Assembly (NCBI GenBank): GCA_043817345.1
Contig: JBDRGZ010000014.1
Coordinates: 1 to 8,949, forward strand
Direction of reading: 5' to 3'
Length of the DNA stretch: 8,949 nucleotides
DNA from: CAYSXS01 sp043817345
GTDB lineage: Bacteria; Patescibacteriota; Patescibacteriia; UBA2196
The translations under genes were made by a program, and so were the position numbers. How positions within the stretch are numbered: the first letter of the stretch is position 1; the number at the start of each line of letters is the position of its first letter. The notes below the pieces were generated by a model. It ran no database searches. It was not told where the DNA came from and worked only from the letters and a program-made list of their open reading frames with translations. This document shows positions 1 through 5,413 of this stretch, in pieces.

Positions 1-101
1 TTGGTGCAGATATGAATTCTAAGGTCTCATATAGAGATATATTAATTACATTTAAGAAAGAAGGTAATGTTTGGAAAGTAGACAGCGCATATTGGCAATA
101 A
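1..101 (+). CDS. C-terminal end of an unidentified protein (5' truncated by window)
   Basis: An open frame entering from the left edge (first full codon at position 3) gives 32 residues ending KKEGNVWKVDSAYWQ and stops at TAA 99-101. The final strand-like segment, with its pattern of a charged turn followed by WKVDSAYW, resembles the last beta strands of NTF2-like or SnoaL-like domains, which often end lipoproteins or VirB8-like proteins. That resemblance is weak because so little is present. The gene runs in the same direction as those downstream. Its stop is only 9 bases before the first palindromic repeat. Function cannot be assigned. Confidence 0.6.
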   Translation, partial: GADMNSKVSYRDILITFKKEGNVWKVDSAYWQ

Positions 102-110
102 ATTTTTTCA

Positions 111-152
111 CCCGCCTTTGCCAATAGCAACCCTTGTGCTATGGCGGGCAAG
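111..152 (+). repeat. 42-bp GC-rich palindromic repeat, copy 1 (intergenic)
   Basis: The element begins CCCGCC and ends GGCGGGCAAG, so its ends form a 6-bp stem. An inner stem GCC(A)ATAGCA / TGCTATGGC strengthens the hairpin. It is far more GC-rich than its surroundings. The reverse complement of 506-547 matches it over all 42 positions without gaps, with 31 identities counted by hand. It sits just after a stop codon, so it might also help end the upstream transcript, but no T-run follows. Confidence 0.8.
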
Positions 153-157
153 TTTCC

Positions 158-191
158 TGTCATTCTGATACTGAACCAAGTTTAGCATGAT
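158..191 (+). repeat. Degenerate palindromic repeat, GTCATTCTGATACTGAA type
   Basis: This copy starts GTCATTCTGATACTGAA and ends AGCATGATA. It aligns with the better preserved copy at 2823-2855, sharing CTGATACTGAA followed by CAAGTT. Mutations have weakened the outer stem, so it looks like an old copy. It belongs to the same broad family as the repeats at 223-247 and 318-342. Confidence 0.6.
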
Positions 192-222
192 AATATTTTT
201 GTCATCCTGAACATACAATCCC

Positions 223-247
223 TGTCATCCTGAACTTGTTTCAGGAT
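223..247 (+). repeat. Short palindromic repeat, GTCATCCTGAACTTGTTTCAGGAT type
   Basis: A 25-bp unit with 8-bp arms ATCCTGAA / TTCAGGAT around a 5-base loop, preceded by TGTC. A half copy (TGTCATCCTGAAC) lies just upstream at 200-212. The reverse complement is repeated at 318-342 with 23 of 25 bases the same. This GTCATCCTGAA...TTCAGGAT class is found as small dispersed repeats in many bacteria, including CPR and Rickettsiales. Confidence 0.8.
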
Positions 248-317
248 AAAGTAGTATTATCCTAATAGATTAAAAAGCAAAACTAAAAATACAATATATT
301 TAGCAATATAACATTTG

Positions 318-342
318 ATCCCGAAACAAGTTCGGGATGACA
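318..342 (-). repeat. Short palindromic repeat, inverted partner of 223-247
   Basis: The hairpin arms are ATCCCGAA / TTCGGGAT with loop ACAAG, followed by GACA. It is the reverse complement of 223-247 except at two positions. Those two are paired with each other in the hairpin: T-A in one copy is C-G in the other. This compensatory change argues that the folded form matters. The inverted pair could also fold into one long stem across about 120 bases of the leader before the gene at 419. Confidence 0.8.
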
Positions 343-418
343 AGGAACATAAAAACTGTCAGTGAATTAAGTTGACTTGTACAGGGACGGCAGGAAGAGA
401 AAATTAATACTTATTTTT

Positions 419-1444
419 ATGTCAGACCCAGAAACACAAAATTCAGATTATGAGATGAAAAAGTTGTGGCAACAAGAGAAAAGACAAGAAGCACAAGAAA
501 AAAGGCTTGCCCGCCGAAGCAAAGGAGCCGTTAGAGGCGAAGGCGGGAAAAATGAAATACAAAATTTACCAAATGAAGCAGATGATAACACAAAAGGCAG
601 AATGAGGGAAGAAATTAAGGAAGCTACTAAACAAGCAGTGAAAAAACAAGTTGAGAAAGTCGCAAAAAAAGTAGTAAAGAAAGCATTTGTTTCTGTAATA
701 GGACCAGTTTTAAGTGCCATTGGAGCGGCGTTGGCTGCGATAGGAAGTTTTCTTGTTAGTACAGCATGGATTTGGGTTCCAATTTTTTTGTTAGTTGCCC
801 TAACAGTTGGTATGGCAAAAGATGCTTGTAATCATACTTTAACTAAGTGGGTAGGACAAATGGTCTTTAGTATTAGTTGTGATGAACCTAAGGCAGAGGT
901 TGGTGGTGGAGCTTCAAATTCTAAAGAAGATGATAAATCTACAGAAACTTGGCAAGCAAATGGATGTAAATCAACAGGAGAAACTAATGCAGAGGGCGGG
1001 TCTAGTTGTGGTGGAAGTTGTGAAGATTTTAGTCCAACTAATATAAAGAGCAGTCAGTGTTCTGATGCATCACCTTCGTTATCTAAGCTACTTGAGTGTA
1101 TGAAAGATAATATGGGTAGTTATGGGTTGGGTAGTGCAGATATAAAACTTACTTCAATTAGTGATGACCATGGTTTAAGTAAATGTCGTGATAATTATTC
1201 TTATCAATGTCCTGCTGGTAGTAAGGATCCGGATTGTTGTTTCCATACTAGAGGTTCTTGCCATTATGGTGGTGGCACACACACAGATGGTTCTTATGCT
1301 ACGGATATTCGTGTATTAAGTGGTGACAAAGAAGGGAAGTTAAAAAATTTAGTTGAGTCTTGTGATGGTCAGTGGTATCCAGAAATTAGTAACAGCCCCA
1401 ATGATCATTATCATGTTAGTGTTAAAAAATGTGGTAAAATTTAA
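419..1444 (+). CDS. Membrane-anchored Cys-rich protein with a possible M15-like zinc-peptidase motif
   Basis: 341 residues from ATG 419. A TTG at 377 would add 14 residues, but ATG 419 is preferred: the added stretch comes from non-coding-looking leader and no start has a clear ribosome binding site. Residues 1-90 are charged and Lys/Glu-rich, likely cytoplasmic and helical. Residues 90-133 are hydrophobic, Gly/Ala-rich, and long enough for one or two membrane passes. The remaining ~205 residues contain 14 cysteines, favouring an extracytoplasmic, disulfide-bonded domain. Its C-terminal half has SCHYGG (280-285), YATD (293-296) and HYHVS (330-334). These resemble the His, Asp and His zinc ligands of the Hedgehog/DD-peptidase (M15) superfamily, but spacing differs from the classic SxHxxGxAxD. 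A wall-peptide hydrolase role is inference. Residues 30-43 come from an inserted repeat. The pilin-like gene follows 14 bases later, probably in the same transcript. Confidence 0.8.
   Translation: MSDPETQNSDYEMKKLWQQEKRQEAQEKRLARRSKGAVRGEGGKNEIQNLPNEADDNTKGRMREEIKEATKQAVKKQVEKVAKKVVKKAFVSVIGPVLSAIGAALAAIGSFLVSTAWIWVPIFLLVALTVGMAKDACNHTLTKWVGQMVFSISCDEPKAEVGGGASNSKEDDKSTETWQANGCKSTGETNAEGGSSCGGSCEDFSPTNIKSSQCSDASPSLSKLLECMKDNMGSYGLGSADIKLTSISDDHGLSKCRDNYSYQCPAGSKDPDCCFHTRGSCHYGGGTHTDGSYATDIRVLSGDKEGKLKNLVESCDGQWYPEISNSPNDHYHVSVKKCGKI
506..547 (-). repeat. 42-bp palindromic repeat, copy 2, inside a coding region
   Basis: Inverted copy of the element at 111-152 (31 of 42 matching, no gaps). It begins exactly on a codon boundary of the gene at 419 and is 14 codons long, encoding LARRSKGAVRGEGG at residues 30-43. 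The flanking protein is a charged helix rich in Gln, Glu and Lys, so this Gly/Arg segment stands out in both base and residue composition. It resembles the in-frame Rickettsia palindromic elements in behaviour, not in sequence. Confidence 0.8.
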
Positions 1445-1458
1445 TTTAATAATAATTT

Positions 1459-2775
1459 ATGCTTAAAAAAATTGATAAAATTTTTATCATTATAATGACT
1501 ATAGCTTTAGTAATAAATATTTTAGCTATAGGATTTTTGTTTGTGGATACAGTTTCTGCACAAACTAACAACAGTAGTCAATATACTTGCCAATTTGAAG
1601 AAACTTCAGGAGATTTTATAATTGATTCGGTTGATTTTAATGAGGCAGGAGATTATCAGTGTCCACCTCCAGGAACAACAAGAGTTCAGGTTTCTATTCC
1701 TGGATTAACAAAAACATGTACATATAAGACATGGGAGCTTGATGATAAAGGAGAGCCACAAGACATTGCGGCACCATGTCATTATGCAGCATCTTTGCCA
1801 GATTTTGTACGTAGGATATATACCTTTTCTATAGGCTTAATAGCTGTTATTGCTGTCTTTATGATAATGATTGCTGGACTTACATTAATTTTTGCTGCAG
1901 GTAATGCAGGTGCGATCGCAAGAGCCAAGAGTAGAATTACAGTTTCAATTCTTGGTGTAGTTTTAGCGTTACTTTCTTATGTTATTTTAGACACCCTAAA
2001 TCCTCGTTTGACTAATTTGAGTTTGCCTGGGGTTACACCAATAGATACAATAGAACAATCTGGTATCTGGTGTTCAAACTTCATGAAGCCAGATGGTTCT
2101 TTAAAAGATGATATTGAAAGTATAGAAAATAATGGACAGAAAATTGAAGGTAATGGAAAATGTGAAGAACAATATGAAATTAAGTTAAAAGGCAGTGGAG
2201 GCGATTTTACTGGTAGTAATAAATGCTGGGGAAGTGAATGTGCAACAGGATTAACATGTTTAAAATTAACAACACGACCTATGTGTTTTGATAATGAAAA
2301 ACTTTGTGAATCAGAAAAAAATAATTGTGATTTGTTAAATAGACCAATTAGTGAGAACCCTAAAAGCACTTGTAGAAAATATAAACGAGAAGGACTTATA
2401 CCTGATGGCGCTTGTATGTGGGACACAAGATGGCCCAGTATAGGGGAAGTGTTTAAAAGTAATATTGATAAAAAGATTGTAAGGATGCCTTGTGCGATAT
2501 ATAGTGAATGTTCAAAAGAATCTCTTTGTGTTGATAGCCCACTGGCAAATGTAAAAGCTGACTTTGTTTGTGCTCTATCCTTAGAAGACGAACCAAAATG
2601 CCAAATAAATAATCCTGATCCTAATAAATATGTCCAGGTAAATTGTGATGAATATAAAAGTTGGGATAAAAAAGTTTCAAATTTTCTTGGGTGTGCTCAC
2701 AAATGTTGGTTAAAAGGTCGTTTTGTAAGAAGAGGTGAGAATCTTTTATGGGCTCCTACTATTTCAGATTATTAA
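1459..2775 (+). CDS. Secreted protein with TrbC/VirB2-like pilin hairpin and a large Cys-rich C-terminal domain
   Basis: 438 residues. Residues 1-34 form a signal peptide: KK near the start, a long hydrophobic core, then VSA before Gln-35 as a likely signal peptidase I site. Residues 36-112 carry four cysteines. Residues 117-180 make two membrane helices joined by a short loop, AAGNAGAIARAKSRI (146-160), then the second helix to about 178. This two-helix pattern with a Gly/Ala and basic loop is typical of TrbC/VirB2-type pilins, including the T4SS pilin family common in CPR. Residues 186-438 are unusual, with 18 cysteines and several Cys-x5-6-Cys spacings; I do not recognise the fold. Ordinary pilins of this type are around 100 residues, so this is a fusion or a specialised surface protein. 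It likely shares a transcript with the gene 14 bases upstream. Confidence 0.8.
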   Translation: MLKKIDKIFIIIMTIALVINILAIGFLFVDTVSAQTNNSSQYTCQFEETSGDFIIDSVDFNEAGDYQCPPPGTTRVQVSIPGLTKTCTYKTWELDDKGEPQDIAAPCHYAASLPDFVRRIYTFSIGLIAVIAVFMIMIAGLTLIFAAGNAGAIARAKSRITVSILGVVLALLSYVILDTLNPRLTNLSLPGVTPIDTIEQSGIWCSNFMKPDGSLKDDIESIENNGQKIEGNGKCEEQYEIKLKGSGGDFTGSNKCWGSECATGLTCLKLTTRPMCFDNEKLCESEKNNCDLLNRPISENPKSTCRKYKREGLIPDGACMWDTRWPSIGEVFKSNIDKKIVRMPCAIYSECSKESLCVDSPLANVKADFVCALSLEDEPKCQINNPDPNKYVQVNCDEYKSWDKKVSNFLGCAHKCWLKGRFVRRGENLLWAPTISDY

Positions 2776-2822
2776 TGTTTTATATCTATTTTCACTAACT
2801 AAAAAAACTATTTATATCATTA

Positions 2823-2855
2823 TCATCCTGATACTGAAACAAGTTCAGAATGACA
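2823..2855 (+). repeat. Palindromic repeat, TCATCCTGATACTGAA type
   Basis: Outer arms TCATCCTGA and TTCAGAATGA pair with one mismatch around a 13-base centre. It is the better preserved relative of 158-191. The 432-bp gap 2776-3207 in which it lies otherwise holds AT-rich sequence, three further palindromes (2918-2936, 2971-3003, 3013-3043) and a 48-codon frame. Confidence 0.7.
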
Positions 2856-2917
2856 GAAATTTAATGTTTTGTAAAATAAAATAATATACAATACCACTGG
2901 ATAAAAAGCACAGATAA

Positions 2918-2936
2918 TGTCCAGTATAACTGGACA
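2918..2936. promoter_or_regulatory. Perfect 19-bp palindrome, possible operator
   Basis: TGTCCAGT-ATA-ACTGGACA is a perfect inverted repeat with 8-bp arms and a 3-base centre, in otherwise AT-rich non-coding DNA. Size and symmetry fit a binding site for a dimeric DNA-binding protein. It lies about 22 bases upstream of the -35 box proposed at 2958-2963, so it may belong to that promoter or be left over from a lost gene. It has no T-run and is unlikely to be a terminator. The regulator is unknown. Confidence 0.45.
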
Positions 2937-2957
2937 CTAATTGATTAAAAATTAAAA

Positions 2958-2986
2958 TTGATTGGATTGTTTTTGTCTAATATAAT
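2958..2986 (+). promoter_or_regulatory. Sigma-70-like promoter before the 48-codon ORF
   Basis: TTGATT (2958-2963) is followed after exactly 17 bases by a perfect TATAAT (2981-2986). Transcription would begin near 2993, giving a leader of about 50 bases before ATG 3045. The -10 box lies inside the palindrome at 2971-3003, which suggests direct repression. Confidence 0.5.
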
Positions 2987-3003
2987 TATACTATTAGACA
3001 AAA
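2971..3003. promoter_or_regulatory. Operator-like palindrome O1 over the -10 box
   Basis: TTTTGTCTAATA (2971-2982) and TATTAGACAAAA (2992-3003) are perfect 12-bp inverted arms around a 9-base centre. The core TTTGTCTA-N15-TAGACAAA recurs with identical spacing at 3013-3043, 41 bases downstream. A protein bound here would cover the -10 box. Confidence 0.6.
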
Positions 3004-3012
3004 TTGATAGCT

Positions 3013-3043
3013 TTTGTCTATTAGTTGTAATTTATTAGACAAA
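3013..3043. promoter_or_regulatory. Operator-like palindrome O2 adjoining the start codon
   Basis: TTTGTCTA (3013-3020) and TAGACAAA (3036-3043) repeat the O1 core with the same 15-base centre. The arms extend to 11 bp with one mismatch. It ends one base before ATG 3045, so in RNA it could also form a hairpin up against the start codon. The two centres are 41 bp apart, about four helical turns, which fits co-operative binding on one face of the DNA. Confidence 0.6.
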
Positions 3044-3044
3044 T

Positions 3045-3191
3045 ATGGATAAAATTTTATTAAATACAATTTTAAATGATTGGAATTTTTGGGAAAAAGA
3101 TCAAGAAACTGGAATAAATAGTGAAGAAGAAATAAAAATTAACAAAAAAATTATAAATGTTAAACCAATATATGAATGGCTGTTAGAATAG
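3045..3191 (+). CDS. 48-residue ORF, possibly the 5' remnant of an AAA ATPase gene
   Basis: A frame from ATG 3045 to TAG 3189-3191 encodes MDKILLNTILNDWNFWEKD and then a Glu/Lys/Ile-rich tail. The DWNFW...TGI start reminds me of the N-termini of a group of AAA ATPases (DUF4143-type) in archaea and CPR; this is from memory and unverified. No Walker A or any other ATPase motif follows, and the frame closes after 48 codons. It could therefore be a truncated gene or a genuine small protein. The organised promoter and double palindrome directly upstream show that something here is, or was, specifically regulated. The next gene begins 16 bases after its stop and could be read from the same promoter. 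Confidence 0.45.
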   Translation: MDKILLNTILNDWNFWEKDQETGINSEEEIKINKKIINVKPIYEWLLE

Positions 3192-3207
3192 ATTTTTAAA
3201 AAATATT

Positions 3208-4479
3208 ATGAATTTATTAAATTACAAAAAAATATTCATAGTAGCAGGTTTCATTATTATAACCCTGGCTTTGTTGTTTTTAATTGTTTGGATGTTTTTT
3301 ATTCCAGACAAACCAAAGCCTGGTGATCCAGACTATGTGCCACCAGGAGCATATCTGCCTGAAACAGGTGATAGAGGGGATTTGATTGAATTGATTGAAG
3401 GTGGAGGATTACCTGGCACAGGAACAAGAACAGGAGTTGAAGATGGAGAGGAGGTTACTGCTCCTCAACCAGATGTAGTTGCTCGTGGTGGAGATACATA
3501 TACATTACCTTTAACAGAGAATAAAGTTTTAGGGGTTGGTTTAAGTTCAGATAGACAAGGTGTTGTTTTGTATGATCAAGATGATAGTAGGTTTTACCGT
3601 ATTTCTGCTGATGGTAAATCAAAGAATTTAATGAGTGATGAAAAGTTTTATCAAGTTGAAGATGTGGTTTGGGCTGCTGATTCTACTAAAGCCATTATTA
3701 CATATCCAGATGATATAAAGGTATTCTATGATTTCTCAACTAAGAAGAAAGTAACTTTACCTAAAGAATTAACAGAACCTGAATTTGCAAAAGGTACTGA
3801 TAAAATAGCTTTTAAATTTTCTAGTTATGATACAGATAATAATTTTATTGGTATATCAAATCCAGATGGTACAGGAGCTAAATATTTAGAAGCTACAGGA
3901 GATGAGGGAAATAAATTTGATATTTCAATTTCACCCAATGAGGAAATAGTTGCTTTTTATGGTAAACCAACAAGTGTTAGTGACTCAGAAGTCTTTTTGG
4001 TTGGTCAACAAGGTGAAAATTTTGAATCATTAGAGATTGAGGGAACACATTTTAGATCTCAATGGTCTCCACAAGGCACCTGGTTGCTATATCACGTAGT
4101 TATGCCAGAATATGGTTTTAGGCCCATCTTATGGGCTGTTGCAGCTAATGGAAGTAGGTTTGCTACTATTAAACTTAATTTAGGATTAAGAACTTGGGTC
4201 GAGAAATGTGTTTTTGACACAGAATCTATCATATATTGTGCAGTTCCTAGACGTTTAGAAGAAGGTGCTGGTTTGTATGAAGATGAGGTAGATGATTTTG
4301 AAGATGAGATATATAAGATTGATTTGGTTAAAAACAAGAAGCAAAGAATTGCTAGTCCAATTACAGATACAGGAATAGATGAGTTTAGGATTTCTAACTT
4401 ACAAATATCAGACAATGGTCAATTTTTATTCTTCTGGGACGCAAATACCGAGAAAGTATATAACATACAATTGAGATAA
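3208..4479 (+). CDS. Membrane-anchored beta-propeller-like (TolB/WD40-like) protein
   Basis: 423 residues. Residues 8-32 form one N-terminal membrane helix after a short basic start, placing the rest outside the membrane. Residues 33-90 are a Pro/Gly/Thr-rich linker. From about residue 95 to the end there is a repeated pattern of short beta strands with blade-like phrases: VVLYDQDDSRFYRISADGKS, VVWAADSTKAIITYPD, ISISPNEEIVAFYGKP, SQWSPQGTWLLYHV and LQISDNGQFLFFWD. This W/S-P/D-x-G-x-x-hydrophobic pattern is typical of TolB or WD40-type propellers, which act as binding scaffolds. No catalytic residues are evident. Similar single-pass propeller proteins occur near type IV secretion-like genes in CPR, so an accessory envelope role is inferred. 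ATG 3208 is chosen because the helix starts soon after it; no ribosome binding site is visible. Confidence 0.75.
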   Translation: MNLLNYKKIFIVAGFIIITLALLFLIVWMFFIPDKPKPGDPDYVPPGAYLPETGDRGDLIELIEGGGLPGTGTRTGVEDGEEVTAPQPDVVARGGDTYTLPLTENKVLGVGLSSDRQGVVLYDQDDSRFYRISADGKSKNLMSDEKFYQVEDVVWAADSTKAIITYPDDIKVFYDFSTKKKVTLPKELTEPEFAKGTDKIAFKFSSYDTDNNFIGISNPDGTGAKYLEATGDEGNKFDISISPNEEIVAFYGKPTSVSDSEVFLVGQQGENFESLEIEGTHFRSQWSPQGTWLLYHVVMPEYGFRPILWAVAANGSRFATIKLNLGLRTWVEKCVFDTESIIYCAVPRRLEEGAGLYEDEVDDFEDEIYKIDLVKNKKQRIASPITDTGIDEFRISNLQISDNGQFLFFWDANTEKVYNIQLR

Positions 4480-4497
4480 AGAAGTATTTTTTAGTAT

Positions 4498-4584
4498 TGT
4501 CATTCTGAGGAGGAACGACGAAGAATCTGTTTTTTAATAGATCCTTCGACTCCTAGCAACCATAAAAGCCACTCAGGATGACTA
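4498..4584 (+). repeat. Composite palindromic repeat, GTCATTCTGAG ... CTCAGGATGAC
   Basis: The left half (4498-4528) begins TGTCATTCTGAG and ends GAAGAATCT. The right half (4539-4584) begins AGATCCTTC and ends CTCAGGATGACTA. The halves are inverted, and both outer (GTCATTCTGAG/CTCAGGATGAC) and inner (GAAGAATCT/AGATCCTTC) segments pair with few mismatches, giving a long interrupted hairpin with a T-rich loop. The right half is a 46-bp unit matching 5444-5489 at 39 of 46 positions. It ends 10 bases before the start codon at 4595 and fills most of the gap between the two genes. Confidence 0.8.
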
Positions 4585-4594
4585 TCTTGTCTAT

Positions 4595-5284
4595 ATGAAA
4601 AACAAGAGATATATTTGGTTTGTAGTTTTGTCTCTCCTTGCTTTAGCAGGTTTTTTTGTCATTTTTAATATGTTTGAATATGATGTGCAAAAGGAAGAGA
4701 TTGTTATTAATCAAGACAATATCAGTGATGAACCGGATGAATTAAGTAGTGATCCTTTTGTAACTAAAGCCAGTGATTGGTATAGTTCTTTTATTAAACC
4801 ACATAATTTAATTGAAGATAATGGAGATGTTTCAATAATTGCTTTTTGTGATTTCACACAATATGAATGTGGTGGTTTATGGAATAAATTAAAAGAAATG
4901 AAAGATAATGGTTTACCTGTTGTATTAGCTTGGAAACATTTTCCTGTACCAACGGATCCTGTTTCTAGGTCTGCTAGTAAAGCTGTAATTTGTGCTAGTC
5001 AACAAAATGCTTTTTGGGATTTTACAGAATTAATTTTTAAGAAGAGTAGTCCTTTAGATGAGTCAAGTTTTGCTGCTATGGTAGAATATTTAGGTTTAAA
5101 TATGGATAAATTTGAATCTTGCTTTAATGATGAGAATGTTGTAGAATTAATCGGACAAGATATGGAAGATACACAGAAATTAGAGGTTAATACCTTCCCG
5201 TATGTTATTGTTGGATCAGAGAGGTTGGATAAGGAGGAGATAAGTGGTATTGAGAATGTCATCTTGAGCGAGGAGTCCCGCTAG
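4595..5284 (+). CDS. Membrane-anchored DsbA-like thioredoxin-fold protein with altered active site
   Basis: 229 residues. Residues 7-27 are an N-terminal membrane anchor and residues 28-75 an acidic linker. The thioredoxin-like domain starts at DVSIIAFCDFTQYECGG (78-94). Family members normally read FxDFxCPYC here; aligned this way the first active-site Cys is Gln-89 and only the second, Cys-92, remains (QYEC), with another Cys at 85. Other family features are kept: the helical insert with VICASQQNAFWDFTELIF (131-148), Cys-176, and the cis-proline segment VNTFPYVIVG (198-207). It probably sits outside the membrane with the Cys-rich proteins encoded upstream, but may be a chaperone, an isomerase or inactive rather than a CxxC oxidase. 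The final codons and TAG stop lie in a palindromic repeat (5257-5304). Its start is 10 bases after another repeat, with no proper ribosome binding site. Confidence 0.85.
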   Translation: MKNKRYIWFVVLSLLALAGFFVIFNMFEYDVQKEEIVINQDNISDEPDELSSDPFVTKASDWYSSFIKPHNLIEDNGDVSIIAFCDFTQYECGGLWNKLKEMKDNGLPVVLAWKHFPVPTDPVSRSASKAVICASQQNAFWDFTELIFKKSSPLDESSFAAMVEYLGLNMDKFESCFNDENVVELIGQDMEDTQKLEVNTFPYVIVGSERLDKEEISGIENVILSEESR

Positions 5285-5304
5285 GGCGACGAGTCGAAAG
5301 ATCT
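5257..5304 (+). repeat. Palindromic-family repeat overlapping the 3' end of the DsbA-like gene
   Basis: The unit starts TGTCATCTTGAGCGAGGAGT and ends GAGTCGAAAGATCT. It is the reverse-orientation relative of the 46-bp units at 4539-4584 and 5444-5489, sharing GTCATC(C/T)TGAG and GTCGAA(A/G)GATCT ends. It encodes residues 222-229 (VILSEESR) and the TAG stop of the DsbA-like gene. The gene is thus bracketed by inverted copies, one ending 10 bases before its start codon and one inside its 3' end. Confidence 0.75.
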
Positions 5305-5316
5305 AGTATAAACCCC

Positions 5317-5392
5317 TTGTCATTCCGATGAAAATCGGAATCTAGAATACTTTAATAAATTCTCTGGATCCCGTTTTACAACGGGATGACAA
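5317..5392 (+). repeat. 76-bp MITE-like element with terminal inverted repeats
   Basis: TTGTCATTCC (5317-5326) and GGGATGACAA (5383-5392) are inverted ends that differ at one pair. Inside are three smaller hairpins: ATTCCGAT-GAAA-ATCGGAAT (5322-5341), AGAAT/ATTCT (5344-5363) and ATCCCGTT/AACGGGAT (5368-5387). The structure resembles the dispersed non-coding palindromic elements seen in Rickettsiales, proteobacteria and CPR. It carries no gene. Confidence 0.7.
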
Positions 5393-5413
5393 AAGAGACA
5401 CGGGATGACAAAA
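5381..5413 (+). repeat. Short direct repeat at the end of the 76-bp element
   Basis: ACGGGATGACAAAA occurs at 5381-5394 and again at 5400-5413, a 19-base period. The second copy looks like a slippage duplication of the element's terminus. Confidence 0.7.

Noticed and set aside
377..418. TTG 377 as the start of the Cys-rich membrane protein
   Set aside because: It would add 14 residues from a leader that looks non-coding and has no better ribosome binding site. ATG 419 gives a natural N-terminus.
102..418. CRISPR array in the repeat-rich leader
   Set aside because: The repeats differ in sequence, orientation and spacing, are palindromic, and have no regular spacers.
1912..1919. GCGATCGC as a HIP1-type repeat
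   Set aside because: It occurs once, inside a coding region. One octamer is not evidence of a repeat family.
1977..2426. 149-residue reverse-strand frame inside the pilin-like gene
   Set aside because: Antisense to a well-supported secreted protein, with Ser/Leu/Pro-rich composition typical of antisense of this AT-rich coding DNA and no start signals. The same applies to reverse frames at 448-720, 4092-4415, 4999-5262 and 7655-7939.
3355..3369. LPETG in the propeller protein as a sortase sorting signal
   Set aside because: It is in the N-terminal linker (residues 50-54) right after the membrane helix. Sorting signals lie near the C-terminus followed by a hydrophobic segment and basic tail, which are absent.
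4498..4584. Intrinsic terminator after the propeller gene
   Set aside because: The T-run is in the loop rather than after the stem, and the unit matches dispersed repeats elsewhere in the window, so repeat identity explains it better.
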